A model generated the notes under the pieces. It ran no database searches, had not been told where the DNA came from, and saw only the letters and a program-made list of their open reading frames with translations. DNA of 64,000 nucleotides from Rhodobacter xanthinilyticus. GTDB lineage: Bacteria > Pseudomonadota > Alphaproteobacteria > Rhodobacterales > Rhodobacteraceae. Shown in pieces: positions 28,134-36,802 of this stretch. The first letter of the stretch is position 1. Every line of letters starts with the position of its first letter. Made by a program: the position numbers and the translations under genes. The stretch lies in assembly GCF_001856665.1 (NCBI RefSeq), contig NZ_CP017781.1:1054001-1118000 (forward strand). Reading direction: 5' to 3'.

Positions 28134-29297
28134 TTACTCATAGGCCTCGAAGAAGCCTTTCGGCACCAGCAGGTTCTCGCGCCGCAGATCGGCCACGCGC
28201 CGCTCGCCACACAGCGCCATCGAGGTGTCGAGCTCCTTGCGGATCACCTCGAGCGCCGCGGTCACGCCGGGCTCGCCCATCGCGCCGAGCCCGTGGATAT
28301 AGGCCCGCCCGATCATCACCCCCTTCGCGCCGAGCGCCAGCGCCTTGAGCACGTCCTGCCCCGAGCGGATGCCGCTGTCGAGCCAGACCTCGGTCCGCTC
28401 GCCCACCGCCGCGACGATCTCGGGCAGAACCCGGATCGAGGAGAGCGCGCCGTCGAGCTGGCGCCCGCCGTGGTTCGACACCACGATCGCATCGGCGCCC
28501 ACTTTCGCGGCCATCTCGGCATCCTCGGCGTCGAGGATCCCCTTCAGGATCACCTTGCCGCCCCACATTTCCATCAGCCGCTGGATCCGGTCCCAGTTGA
28601 GCGCCTGGTCGAACTTTTCCGCCGTCCAGGAGCTCAGCCGCGAGGGATCCTCGACGCCGCTGACATGGCCGACGATATTGCCGAAGAAGCGCCGCTTGGT
28701 GCCCAGCATCTCGATCCCCCAACGCCATTTCGTGGCGAGATCGGCGAGCACCGGCAGCGTGAATTTCGGCGGCGCGGTGAGGCCGTTCTTGAGATCCTTG
28801 TGGCGCTGGCCGAGGAGCTGCAGATCGACCGTGATCACCAGCGCCGAGCATCCCGCCGCGCGCGCCCGCTCGAGGATGCGCTTGTTGAAATCATCGTCAG
28901 TGAGCGTGTAGATCTGGAACCAGAACGGCGCGTCGCTATGCGCTGCGACATCCTCGATCGAGCAGATCGACATGGTCGAGAGGGTGAAGGGCACGCCAAA
29001 CTTCGCCGCCGCCCGCGCCGCCTTGATCTCGCCATCGGCGCGCTGCATGCCCGTAAGCCCGACAGGCGCCAGCGCGACCGGCATCGCCACCTCCTCGCCC
29101 AGCATCGTCGAGCGCGTCGAGCGCCCGGTCATGTCGACGGCGACCTTCTGGCGCAGCCGGATCTGGGCGAAATCACTGGTGTTCTCGCGGAAGGTCTGCT
29201 CGGTATAGGAGCCGCTTTCCGCGTAATCATAGAACATCTTCGGCGTGCGCTTGCGGTGGAGCCGCTTGAGATCGTCGATGCAGGTGATAACGGGCAT
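28134..29297 (-). CDS. lldD: FMN-dependent L-lactate dehydrogenase / alpha-hydroxy acid oxidase
   Basis: 387 residues; TIM-barrel flavoprotein of the lactate/glycolate oxidase family. The catalytic His and substrate Arg are in SNHGGRQLDGA near residue 275, and phosphate-binding glycine motifs follow (DSGIRSGQDVLKALALGA). It oxidises L-lactate to pyruvate, passing electrons to the quinone pool at the inner membrane. A palindrome just upstream of the start suggests local repression. Confidence 0.88.
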   Translation of the reverse strand: MPVITCIDDLKRLHRKRTPKMFYDYAESGSYTEQTFRENTSDFAQIRLRQKVAVDMTGRSTRSTMLGEEVAMPVALAPVGLTGMQRADGEIKAARAAAKFGVPFTLSTMSICSIEDVAAHSDAPFWFQIYTLTDDDFNKRILERARAAGCSALVITVDLQLLGQRHKDLKNGLTAPPKFTLPVLADLATKWRWGIEMLGTKRRFFGNIVGHVSGVEDPSRLSSWTAEKFDQALNWDRIQRLMEMWGGKVILKGILDAEDAEMAAKVGADAIVVSNHGGRQLDGALSSIRVLPEIVAAVGERTEVWLDSGIRSGQDVLKALALGAKGVMIGRAYIHGLGAMGEPGVTAALEVIRKELDTSMALCGERRVADLRRENLLVPKGFFEAYE

Positions 29298-29312
29298 GGC
29301 TGGCCTCCTCGA

Positions 29313-29335
29313 ATTGGTTACATCTTGTTACCAAT
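29313..29335. promoter_or_regulatory. Palindrome upstream of lldD, possible GntR-type operator
   Basis: ATTGGT and ACCAAT are perfect arms 11 bases apart; the inner bases are also nearly symmetric (one mismatch pair). GntR/FadR-subfamily regulators of lactate genes recognise ATTGGT..ACCAAT-type sites, though usually with a shorter spacer. It lies 15 bases before the lldD start, where a bound repressor would block transcription. Confidence 0.55.
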
Positions 29336-29402
29336 GCGGGGCGTTTTGCGCAAGGGCAGCGGCGCAGGGGGCGCTGCCCCCTCTTCGGCCTTGCCGAATT
29401 CA

Positions 29403-29431
29403 CCCCCGGGATATTTGAACATCATTGAAGG
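29403..29431 (+). repeat. Intergenic repeat, copy 3 (CCCCCGGGATATTT family)
   Basis: CCCCCGGGATATTTGAACAT then CATTGAAGG, in the spacer between lldD and trpA. It faces a fourth copy in inverted orientation 17 bases away, so the pair can fold into a long hairpin. Confidence 0.6.
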
Positions 29432-29447
29432 AGGAGAGGGCGCCCGC

Positions 29448-29477
29448 TTTCAACGATGCGGAAATATCCTCGGGGGG
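29448..29477 (-). repeat. Intergenic repeat, copy 4, inverted relative to copy 3
   Basis: Read on the minus strand: CCCCCCGAGGATATTTCCGC then ATCGTTGAAA. It is closest to copy 1 in the ATCGTTGAA block. Confidence 0.6.
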
Positions 29478-29532
29478 CTGCGCGGCAGCGCAGCGGGGGC
29501 AGACAGCCCCCTCCGGCGGTGCCGCCAAGGCC

Positions 29533-30324
29533 TCAGGCCGAATGTGCGCCTTTGGCGAGCGCCGCGATCGTGGCGAGCACGGCCTCGGGGCTTTTGCCCG
29601 CGCCGATTTCCTTGACGATCGCCGAGCCGACGACGCAGCCGTCGGCGACGCCGGCGATGGTCTGGGCGGCTTCGGGGGTCGAGATGCCGAAGCCCACGAC
29701 GACGGGCAGGTCGGTCGCGGCCTTGATGCGGGCGACTTCGGGGGCGACATCGGCGGCTTGCGCGGCCTGGCTGCCGGTGATGCCGGTGACCGAGACGTAA
29801 TAGACGAAGCCCGAGGTGTTTTGCAGCACCGTCGGCAGGCGCGCGTCATCGGTCGTGGGCGTCGCGAGGCGGATGAAGTTGATGCCCGCCGCCTGCGCGG
29901 GCAGGCACAGCTCGCTGTCTTCCTCGGGCGGCAGGTCGACGACGATCAGCCCGTCGACCCCGGCGGCCTTCGCATCGGCGAGGAATTTCGTCACGCCGCG
30001 GTTATAGATCGGGTTGTAATAGCCCATCATCACGATCGGGGTCACGTCATCGGTCTTGCGGAAGTCGGCGACCATATCGAGGGTCTTTTGCAGCGTCTGG
30101 CCGCCGTCGAGGGCGCGCTGGCCGGCGAGCTGGATCGTCGGGCCGTCGGCCATCGGGTCGGTGAAGGGCATGCCGAGTTCGATCACATCGACGCCCGCCG
30201 CCGGCATCCCCGCCATCACCGCGGCCGAGGTCGCGATATCGGGGTCGCCCGCCATCAGATAGGCGACGAAGGCCTTTTTGTTCTCGGCCTTGAGGGCGGC
30301 GAATTTGGCGTCGATGCGAGTCAT
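29533..30324 (-). CDS. trpA: Tryptophan synthase alpha subunit
   Basis: 263 residues, TIM barrel; cleaves indole-3-glycerol phosphate to indole and glyceraldehyde 3-phosphate for the beta subunit. The catalytic Glu is in [16 protein letters not shown] and the catalytic Asp in IVVDLPPEE; the phosphate site is [10 protein letters not shown]. The frame is open far upstream, but the ATG at 30324 gives the family N-terminus. trpB is not adjacent, as is common in Rhodobacteraceae. Confidence 0.95.
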   Translation of the reverse strand: MTRIDAKFAALKAENKKAFVAYLMAGDPDIATSAAVMAGMPAAGVDVIELGMPFTDPMADGPTIQLAGQRALDGGQTLQKTLDMVADFRKTDDVTPIVMMGYYNPIYNRGVTKFLADAKAAGVDGLIVVDLPPEEDSELCLPAQAAGINFIRLATPTTDDARLPTVLQNTSGFVYYVSVTGITGSQAAQAADVAPEVARIKAATDLPVVVGFGISTPEAAQTIAGVADGCVVGSAIVKEIGAGKSPEAVLATIAALAKGAHSA

Positions 30325-30492
30325 GGCGTTTCCTTCGGATCTGTCGCAAGCGGTTTGCGGCATGGGGGGCGGAAAATCAAGCGTATGCGGCAGGATTTGC
30401 GCGGCCCGCGGGGGCGGGCGGGCCCGCGCGACTTGCCAGCGCGCCCCGGCCCGCGTAAGAGGCGCCAAACGCACGCCAGCGAGGGGAAGATC

Positions 30493-31590
30493 ATGGGTTT
30501 CAAGATGGGGATTGTCGGCCTGCCGAACGTGGGCAAGTCGACGCTGTTCAACGCGCTGACCAAGACCGCCGCCGCGCAGGCCGCGAACTTCCCCTTCTGC
30601 ACGATCGAGCCCAATGTCGGCGAGGTCGCGGTGCCCGACAAGCGGCTTGACCAGCTCGCCGCGATCGCGGGCTCCAAGCAGATCATCCCGACGCGGATGA
30701 CCTTCGTCGATATCGCGGGGCTCGTGCGCGGCGCCTCGAAGGGCGAGGGCTTGGGCAACCAGTTTCTCGCCAATATCCGCGAGGTCGATGCGATCGCGCA
30801 TGTGCTGCGCTGTTTTGAGGACGGCGATGTGACCCATGTCGAGGGCCGCGTCGACCCGGTGGCGGATGCCGAGACGATCGAGACCGAGCTGATGATCGCC
30901 GATCTCGAGAGCCTCGAGAAGCGGCTGGCGAACCTCACCCGCAAGATCAACGCGGGCGACAAGCAGGCCAAGGAAGATGCGCGGCTGATGGGGGCGGCGA
31001 AAGAGGCGCTCGAGGCCGGGCGCCCGGCGCGCACCGTCACGGTGGCCGAGGATGACCGCAAGGCCTGGAACATGCTCCAGCTCCTGACCGCCAAGCCCGT
31101 GCTTTATGTCTGCAACGTCGAGGAAGCGTCGTCGGCCACCGGCAACAGCCAGTCGGCGCGCGTGGCCGAGATGGCGGCGGCGCAGGGCGCGGGGTTCGTG
31201 GTGATCTCGGCCAAGATCGAGGAAGAGATCAGCCAGCTCGACGCCGAGGAAGCGGTGATGTTCCTCGAGGAGCTCGGGCTGCATGAGGCGGGCCTCGACC
31301 GGCTGATCCGCGCGGGCTACGAGCTTCTCGGCCTCGAGACCTATTTCACCGTCGGCCCGAAAGAGGCCCGCGCCTGGACGATCCGTCAGGGCACGCTCGC
31401 GCCGCAGGCCGCAGGCGTCATCCACGGCGATTTCGAGCGCGGCTTCATCCGCGCCGAGACCGTCGCCTTCGACGATTACGTCAAATACAAGGGCGAGGCG
31501 GGCGCGAAGGAAGCGGGCAAGTTCCGCGTCGAGGGCAAGACCTATGAGGTCAAGGACGGCGACGTGCTGCACTTCCTGTTCAACGCCTGA
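30493..31590 (+). CDS. ychF: Redox-regulated ATPase YchF (Obg-family)
   Basis: 365 residues. The G1 loop is [15 protein letters not shown]3 is in [14 protein letters not shown], and the guanine-specificity loop is replaced by NVEE, the feature that makes YchF prefer ATP. A coiled-coil insert and the C-terminal TGS domain ([20 protein letters not shown] region) are present. It is the last core gene before the mosaic island; the sequence after the stop codon changes character at once. Confidence 0.96.
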   Translation: MGFKMGIVGLPNVGKSTLFNALTKTAAAQAANFPFCTIEPNVGEVAVPDKRLDQLAAIAGSKQIIPTRMTFVDIAGLVRGASKGEGLGNQFLANIREVDAIAHVLRCFEDGDVTHVEGRVDPVADAETIETELMIADLESLEKRLANLTRKINAGDKQAKEDARLMGAAKEALEAGRPARTVTVAEDDRKAWNMLQLLTAKPVLYVCNVEEASSATGNSQSARVAEMAAAQGAGFVVISAKIEEEISQLDAEEAVMFLEELGLHEAGLDRLIRAGYELLGLETYFTVGPKEARAWTIRQGTLAPQAAGVIHGDFERGFIRAETVAFDDYVKYKGEAGAKEAGKFRVEGKTYEVKDGDVLHFLFNA

Positions 31591-31705
31591 GGTGGATTGA
31601 CCGGATTCAGTGGCGCGCCTAATCTCGGCGCACGAGTCAATTTGCCACCGAATTTCTAGTGCCGGCGACGCGTTTGAAGCGCAGATTCGGGCATGGATCC
31701 GGGGG

Positions 31706-32572
31706 ATGAAACACAGTCATCTGCTCGAGACGGTTGAAGCCGGCGCGTTCGATGGCGACGATATCCGTATCGATGACGGGGTGTCTGAGGCGCTTCACCT
31801 CCGTGCGCTTGGGCGCGGGGCGGATTGGGTCGCGACCGGATGCCGTTATGATTATGTCGATCCAGATAGCGCCTTTGGCGCACTGAAGCTGTGCTGCGCA
31901 ATCTGCCGGGGCGGGGGAACCTGCTGCGGGTGCGAGCGCAATGCCTTGCGCGGGAAACGCTCGTGCGGCTCGAGGTGCCCAAGCGGACCCATCTGATCCG
32001 CATGCTTCTCGATGAGGGGGCGGTGCTTGATGACGGTTTGTTCCGCCCGGCCTGTGCGCCACACCGTCTGAGCGACGACTCGGCCGGTTTGGATCAAGCC
32101 GAGGCGATCATTCGCGGTGCGGCAGTCTCCTCCTTGCCGGTTGTTTATCTCTCCGCGCTTGAGGGCGGAGGATGGGCGCTTCGGCGCGACGAGGTCGCCC
32201 GCCTGGCCACCGATCTCGGTGGGGTCGCGCAGGTTGTTTGTGAGCCTTCGCGAGAGTTTTCCTTCCGGCTGGACCAGAGCGTCCTATCGCGCATCGCCGC
32301 CCTCAAGGCCATGTCGGTGAAAGAGTTGAAGGCCGAATGGGAACGGCTCCTCGGCAGCGCCGCGCCGAACAACAGCCGCGCCTTTCTCGAGGCTCGCATC
32401 GCCTATCGCCTGCAGGAACTGACCTATGGCGGTACCGACCACGAAACCCGCCGCATGCTGGACCTGCTCGCGGACGAGGTCGAGGGCGTCTCCCGCCGCA
32501 AGAACCAGATCGCGGACGGGGCACTGGTCTTGCGCACGCTGCGCGTGAATGCTGCGGCCAAGCTCGGCAACG
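31706..32572 (+). pseudogene. Chimeric remnant: unknown N-terminal module fused to a DUF2924 fragment
   Basis: A frame from ATG 31706 runs to about 31885 (ending FGALK), then coding character shifts to the next frame (AVLRNLPGRGNLLRVRAQCL), where an open frame starts formally at GTG 31891. This second part contains LPVVYLSALEGGGWALRRDE and ends SREFSFRLDQ. At about 32275 it changes into SVLSRIAALKAMSVKELKAE and RAFLEARIAYRLQELTYGG, the N-terminal half of a DUF2924 protein, a family found beside phage-type recombinase genes. After about 32560 the frame is only the shadow of a minus-strand gene. I read it as at least three joined pieces; no function is expected. Confidence 0.6.
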
Positions 32573-32784
32573 CGATGCAAATCGGCGACCATTCCGGCGT
32601 TCCAGCCGGCAACGGTTCCTTCGAAATGCGCCGCCAGAGCTGCCCGAATGGTTGGGGCCTCTCCCTCGAATGACACAGGCAGTTCATCCTCGCCGAAGTG
32701 CCGAACGAACAACGCCCGCATCAGGGCCGGATCAATGGTCTTGAGAAACTTCGGATTAACAAATTTCTTGAGATCGGAACCCAC
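32560..32784 (-). pseudogene. Truncated gene, unidentified N-terminal fragment
   Basis: From a GTG at 32784 (or TTG at 32799) the minus strand encodes DLKKFVNPKFLKTIDPALMR and continues through VRHFGEDELPVSFEGEAPTI to MVADLHRVAELG, after which it runs into the antisense of the DUF2924 fragment. About 75 residues of a longer protein therefore remain. I cannot name the family. Its end marks a recombination junction near 32560. Confidence 0.5.
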
Positions 32785-32944
32785 GGGAATACCTCGCAAA
32801 CGGCCGGCGTGTTCTGATTATGTTCCAAACGATGGATCAACCATAAGTCGAGTCCGGCCTTTCGCATAACCGCCATCTTTCCCTGTGGGACGTTTCTCGG
32901 CTCGGCTGAGTAGAGGCAGGGCAAGCCAACACGGACTTGCTCGC

Positions 32945-33145
32945 ATGAAACGCCCCAATCCCCTGCCACCCGACCAGATGACCGCCGCCGAGCGCCGCGC
33001 CGAATTGTGCGGGCTGCTCGCCCTCGGGCTGGTGCGTTTGATGCAGCGAGAACGCGGCAAACCTTCTGACGATACTGGAGAAATTCCGGAGGGGATGGGC
33101 CTGCCGTCGAACCTTCTTCACCACCTAATTCATTGTTTTATATGA
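32945..33145 (+). CDS. Small recombinase-cluster protein, 3' end altered by the candidate att site
   Basis: 66 residues, beginning KRPNPLPPDQMTAAERRAEL and continuing with a short helix (LLALGLVRLMQRE). Proteins starting NPLPPDxMTxxERxxE are common as short genes next to DUF2924 and serine-recombinase genes in alphaproteobacteria. The last codons overlap the 17-bp repeat at 33101, and the frame then ends in AT-rich sequence. If the element between the repeats is removed, the frame reads on into the right flank for 10 more codons before a stop. No function is known. Confidence 0.5.
   Translation: MKRPNPLPPDQMTAAERRAELCGLLALGLVRLMQRERGKPSDDTGEIPEGMGLPSNLLHHLIHCFI
33101..33117 (+). repeat. Candidate attL: 17-bp direct repeat
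   Basis: CTGCCGTCGAACCTTCT, identical to 39511-39527. Seven bases upstream there is also a shared CGGAGGG at both sites. The sequence just inside this copy is AT-rich. Confidence 0.6.
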
Positions 33146-33324
33146 CACTTATGGTGACTTAAATGGTCATCTGGTTCAGTCGCGACTGGCAGCGAAACGG
33201 ACGACTGTGGTCCCTATGCTGTCATGCGGAGATCAACGGACCTGTCCGCTGCGGCGCGCTGTGGATTCACGACGGCCATCACCCGTCCCGCGCGTTTTTG
33301 GCCTTCCTGAGAGGGGTGCCAAAA

Positions 33325-34493
33325 TGTAGCCACGTCTCATCGCATTGACATGACGGCAGTTTTTTAAGCGCCGTGGTGGAGCCCGGCAAGATGAATTCGA
33401 CGTTTTCCCTCCTTCTGGTCTTCCTGGCCCGGTTCTTCATGCCGCGGCACAACGCGCAGATGCGGCTGCTCAAGGCCCAGATCCATATTCTCCGGGCCCG
33501 CATCCCGGCGCAAAGGATCATCCTGTCGCCCGCCGAAAAATCCGAGCTGCTGCGCATCGGGGCGGAGTGCGGACACGATATCGACGGGCTCATGGAGGTG
33601 GCTAGGCCCGCGACCTACAAGCGCTGGCTTGCCCAGATGCGTGATGGGCGCGCCTTCAAAGCCGTGGGCAGGCCGCGCCTGACGCAGGAGCTGCGCGACG
33701 TCATCATTCGCATCGGCTCGGAAAATCTCCTCTGGGGCTACAAGCGGATCGCCGGGGAGCTGAAAAAGCTCGGGCTCTATGCCGGCGCCAACTCGGTCAA
33801 GCGCATCCTCGATGAGGCGGGCATCCACCCCAGCCCCGAGAAGCGGAAGAAGAAGCCGGCCCTGCCGTGGACCACCTTCGTCAGGGCACATATGGAAAGC
33901 ATGGTGGCCTGCGACTTCTTCACCAAGACTGTACTTACCGCCCGCGGGCCGCTGACGGCCTATGTGCTGATCTTCATCCATCTCGGCAGCCGCCGCGTGT
34001 TCTGCAGCGCCCCGACCTACGCCCCCGACTCGGCATGGGTGACCCAGCAGGCCCGCAATACGCTGATGTGGTGCGCGGACCAGGAGATCACGCCGGGTTT
34101 CCTGATCCGCGACGCCGACACCAAGTTCAGCGTCAGCTTCGATGCCGTCTGGGCGTCGGAAGCTGCCCGGGTCATCCAGATCCCGCACCGGGCGCCGAAC
34201 GCAAATGCCTTTGCGGAATCCTTCATCGGCACCATCAAGCGCGAATGCCTGGATTTCTTCGTCTGCTTCAGCCGGTCCCAGCTCGATTACATCCTGCGCA
34301 CATGGGTGCGCCATTACAATGTCGAGCGTCCGCATCGGGGGCGGGAGATCGGGAACAATGTGCTTCAGGTCGATTTCAGCCCCGCCCGCGACGGCCCGAT
34401 CCGCCGCCGGCACCAGCTCGGCGGCATCATCACCTCCTACACCCGCGATGCGGCATGATCCGCGGTCTGGAATCTGGTCTCAGCGTGGCCACA
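33325..34493 (+). mobile_element. Insertion sequence with single rve-type transposase
   Basis: Imperfect inverted ends flank one transposase gene: left TGTAGCCACGTCTCA and, read inward from the right, TGTGGCCACGCTGAGA. I find no target duplication, and the right end lies only 18 bases from the next IS, so the flank may have been rearranged. The ends are less certain than the gene. Confidence 0.55.
33391..34458 (+). CDS. Transposase with integrase core domain
   Basis: 355 residues. The N-terminal part carries helix-turn-helix segments (VRRPRLT-like region AVGRPRLTQELRDVIIRIGS and WGYKRIAGELKKLGLYAGA). The DDE core follows: MVACDFFTKTV (Asp), GFLIRDADTKFSVSF (Asp in the second position), and NAFAESFIGTIKRECLDFF (Glu), then the usual HYNVERPHRG. 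This single-ORF layout resembles orphan rve transposases related to IS481/IS3 types. A GTG 18 bases upstream is an alternative start. Confidence 0.85.
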   Translation: MNSTFSLLLVFLARFFMPRHNAQMRLLKAQIHILRARIPAQRIILSPAEKSELLRIGAECGHDIDGLMEVARPATYKRWLAQMRDGRAFKAVGRPRLTQELRDVIIRIGSENLLWGYKRIAGELKKLGLYAGANSVKRILDEAGIHPSPEKRKKKPALPWTTFVRAHMESMVACDFFTKTVLTARGPLTAYVLIFIHLGSRRVFCSAPTYAPDSAWVTQQARNTLMWCADQEITPGFLIRDADTKFSVSFDAVWASEAARVIQIPHRAPNANAFAESFIGTIKRECLDFFVCFSRSQLDYILRTWVRHYNVERPHRGREIGNNVLQVDFSPARDGPIRRRHQLGGIITSYTRDAA

Positions 34494-34579
34494 TGGCGCG
34501 CCCGGAGGTGTTGACCTGCCCCCCGGAAGTTCCCTCGCTGTGATGTAGAGTCTGCCCAACCTGAGAAGGAGCAGACGAC

Positions 34580-34843
34580 ATGAGGAAAAGCCGGTTCACC
34601 GAGGCGCAGATTATCGGGATGATCAAGGAGCAGGAGGCGGGTTTGCCGACTTCCGAGCTTTGCCGGAAGCACGGGTTGAGCCCCGCGACGTTCTACAAGC
34701 TCAAGGCGAAGTATGGCGGGATGGACCTGTCGGACGCCAAGCGGCTGAAGCAGCTCGAGGACGAGAACGCGAAGCTGAAGCGCCTTCTGGCGGATGCGAT
34801 GCTGGACAACGTGGTTCTGAAGGATCTCTTGGGAAAGCCCTGA
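34580..34843 (+). CDS. IS3-family OrfA
   Basis: 87 residues: helix-turn-helix ([20 protein letters not shown] and [19 protein letters not shown]) followed by a leucine zipper ([20 protein letters not shown]). It binds the IS ends. The 3' end overlaps orfB in the -1 frame around GGGAAAGCCC (34831-34840), the probable site of -1 translational frameshifting to make the OrfAB transposase. Confidence 0.93.
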   Translation: MRKSRFTEAQIIGMIKEQEAGLPTSELCRKHGLSPATFYKLKAKYGGMDLSDAKRLKQLEDENAKLKRLLADAMLDNVVLKDLLGKP

Positions 34844-35733
34844 CGACACCGGTGCAACGGCGGGAGGCGGTGCTGCGGGCGATGAGGGATCATCCGATCT
34901 CTCAACGCCGGGCCTGCGTCCTGATCGGTGTCGATCCGAAGACGGTGCGGCGTGACAGGCCGCTCGATAACCCGGAAATCCGTGAGGCGATGCACAAGAT
35001 CGTCGAGAAGCGCCGTCGCTTCGGCTACCGGCGCGTGGGTATCCTGCTGGAGCGCAAGGGCATGATCATGAACGAAAAGAAGCTCTACCGCATCTACCGG
35101 GAAGAGGGCCTGTCGGTGCGTCGACGCCGTGGCCGCAAACGGGCGCGCGGCAGCCGAACGCCGATGCCGGTGCCATTGCGCCCGAACCAGCGGTGGTCTT
35201 TGGACTTCCTATCCGACACGTTCGGGGCCTGCCGCAAGTTCCGCATCCTGGCCGTCAACGACGATCGCTGCCGCGAGAACCTTGCCCTGATTGCCGACAC
35301 CAGCATCTCGGGGGCCAGAGTGGCGCGGGAACTCGATGCGCTGGTCAGGATTTACGGCAAACCCGCTTGCATCGTTTCTGACAATGGCACCGAGTTCACC
35401 AGCAAGGCCATTCTGAAATGGGCTAACGAGAACGGCGTCGAATGGCACTACATCGATCCGGGCAAGCCGCAGCAGAACGGATTCATCGAGAGCTTCAACG
35501 GCAGCCTGCGCGACGAATGCCTGAACGAGGAGATCTTCGACAGCCTGGCCGATGCCCGCCGCAAGCTGGCACTCTGGCGCTACGACTACAACAACGTCAG
35601 GCCGCATTCCTCGCTGGCCAACAAGACCCCGGCAGAAGCGCGCCGGGCGCTTGAGCAATCTGAGGGCTCCGCGCCCGGCGCGCTTGCCACACCCGAAACC
35701 AACCAATATCAACCCCAAGGACTCTCGTTATGA
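34840..35733 (+). CDS. IS3-family OrfB (DDE transposase domain)
   Basis: About 297 residues in the -1 frame relative to orfA. It has an HTH_21-type region ([20 protein letters not shown]) and the DDE triad: Asp in WSLDFLSD, Asp in [11 protein letters not shown], Glu in [17 protein letters not shown], then the [11 protein letters not shown] signature. It is complete and probably expressed as the OrfAB fusion by -1 frameshift rather than from its own start. Confidence 0.93.
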   Translation: MTTPVQRREAVLRAMRDHPISQRRACVLIGVDPKTVRRDRPLDNPEIREAMHKIVEKRRRFGYRRVGILLERKGMIMNEKKLYRIYREEGLSVRRRRGRKRARGSRTPMPVPLRPNQRWSLDFLSDTFGACRKFRILAVNDDRCRENLALIADTSISGARVARELDALVRIYGKPACIVSDNGTEFTSKAILKWANENGVEWHYIDPGKPQQNGFIESFNGSLRDECLNEEIFDSLADARRKLALWRYDYNNVRPHSSLANKTPAEARRALEQSEGSAPGALATPETNQYQPQGLSL

Positions 35734-36018
35734 ACGAGGGACGACCGGGGGGCAGGTCAGCGCCTAGGGGAAGGAAATAGCGCCGTGAAAGCAAGAAACC
35801 CGGGCCTCAACCCCGGTCTGCGGAGGGGGTTCGACAGAGACACACGAAATGTCCCTGCCGAAAATGTCCCCCCGCGTTTCCACAGCGGAGGCCAGCTAAA
35901 ACCCATGGGATCAGGGGCTTATCGCAGGATTGACAGTTCTGGATTATTGTCCCTCGTTCGGCTGGGCCAGAGCCTGCTTGCGATCAAAAAAGCACCGACG
36001 GCAGGGACGACATCAGCC

Positions 36019-36726
36019 TTAAGCGAACGGGGTTGCGAGGACGCGCCTTTCCATCACGTCAAGGAACGCAGGGTCATAGGCTTCATCAACATGGTTGTTG
36101 TTCCATAGGCCCGAGCGGCGGACCTTGACGCGCGTGCAGGCGTGACCCAGCCAGTTGGCCGACGGTGGATCAATCTCAGTCTGCCCCCACCCACTCAGCA
36201 GCGCGATGGCCCCCCGTTCGATGACCCCACGCTCACTTTCGGCCCCCGGATCATCGTCAACGGAAAGCCACAGGACAGGCATCGCCCCGATGGTTCGGCT
36301 GACCAGCCGCTCCAGCTCAATCTCTGCCGCGCGGACAGGGCTTGACGCGTTGCTGCGCTGGGTGTCCCAAGTCGGGCAGGAAAGCCCGTCACGGGCGATC
36401 AGAGCGCTTCCTACCAGCAACCGGAAGATTGACCCCCGGTGATTGCCCCCGCCGCTCCTGAGCGCCCCACGGTGCTGGGACAGCCGGGTCCAGAGCGTGG
36501 TCTTGGAGCCGGGTTTCAGGGCATGGGTTCCGACACGCACAACGCGGGCACCATCGCCCGAACCGCTGCGCTGCTCTCCCAGCTCGAAGAAGAAATACAC
36601 GCCGCGCAGCGGGCAGTCCCGGCTGGCGCTTTCAGGTAGAGTTCGAATAGTGCCTTGCCTGCCTTCAAGCATTTTCAGGATGTCATAGAAACGCATTATG
36701 TCTTCTACCCGAGAACTCATTCCCAT
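36019..36726 (-). CDS. GIY-YIG nuclease-like protein
   Basis: 235 residues. The N-terminal part has GVYFFF at 42-47 and VRVGTHAL at 63-70, spaced like the GIY and YIG strands, then LWTRLSQHRG at 78-87, where GIY-YIG enzymes carry the conserved Arg on the first helix. A conserved-looking tail GLWNNNHVDEAYDP follows near residue 210. I infer a GIY-YIG-related nuclease fold, but the catalytic Tyr and Glu are not certain. It lies 76 bases downstream of the HTH-type gene and integrase on the same strand and could be the cargo or a partner of the element. Codon use is less GC-biased than in core genes. Confidence 0.55.
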   Translation of the reverse strand: MGMSSRVEDIMRFYDILKMLEGRQGTIRTLPESASRDCPLRGVYFFFELGEQRSGSGDGARVVRVGTHALKPGSKTTLWTRLSQHRGALRSGGGNHRGSIFRLLVGSALIARDGLSCPTWDTQRSNASSPVRAAEIELERLVSRTIGAMPVLWLSVDDDPGAESERGVIERGAIALLSGWGQTEIDPPSANWLGHACTRVKVRRSGLWNNNHVDEAYDPAFLDVMERRVLATPFA

Positions 36727-36802
36727 CTTCCCCGTGAGAAGTGCGACACGAGCGCAGCGCGTGGAGCTACTGTCACCATGTCCATTTCTTTATGTCCTTT
36801 GG

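Larger units (their letters stand above)
34512..35759 (+). mobile_element. IS3-family element, IS407-like (1,248 bp)
   Basis: Inverted ends: left TGACCTGCCCCCCGGAAGTT and, read inward from the right, TGACCTGCCCCCCGGTCGTC, both continuing CCCTCG. It holds orfA and orfB in overlapping frames. No short target duplication is seen at the two flanks (GGTGT versus GCGCC), so one side may have been altered after insertion. Confidence 0.9.

Noticed and set aside
33163-33348. Short open frame before the transposase gene
   Set aside because: No SD, no domain, and it crosses the putative left end of the IS at 33325.
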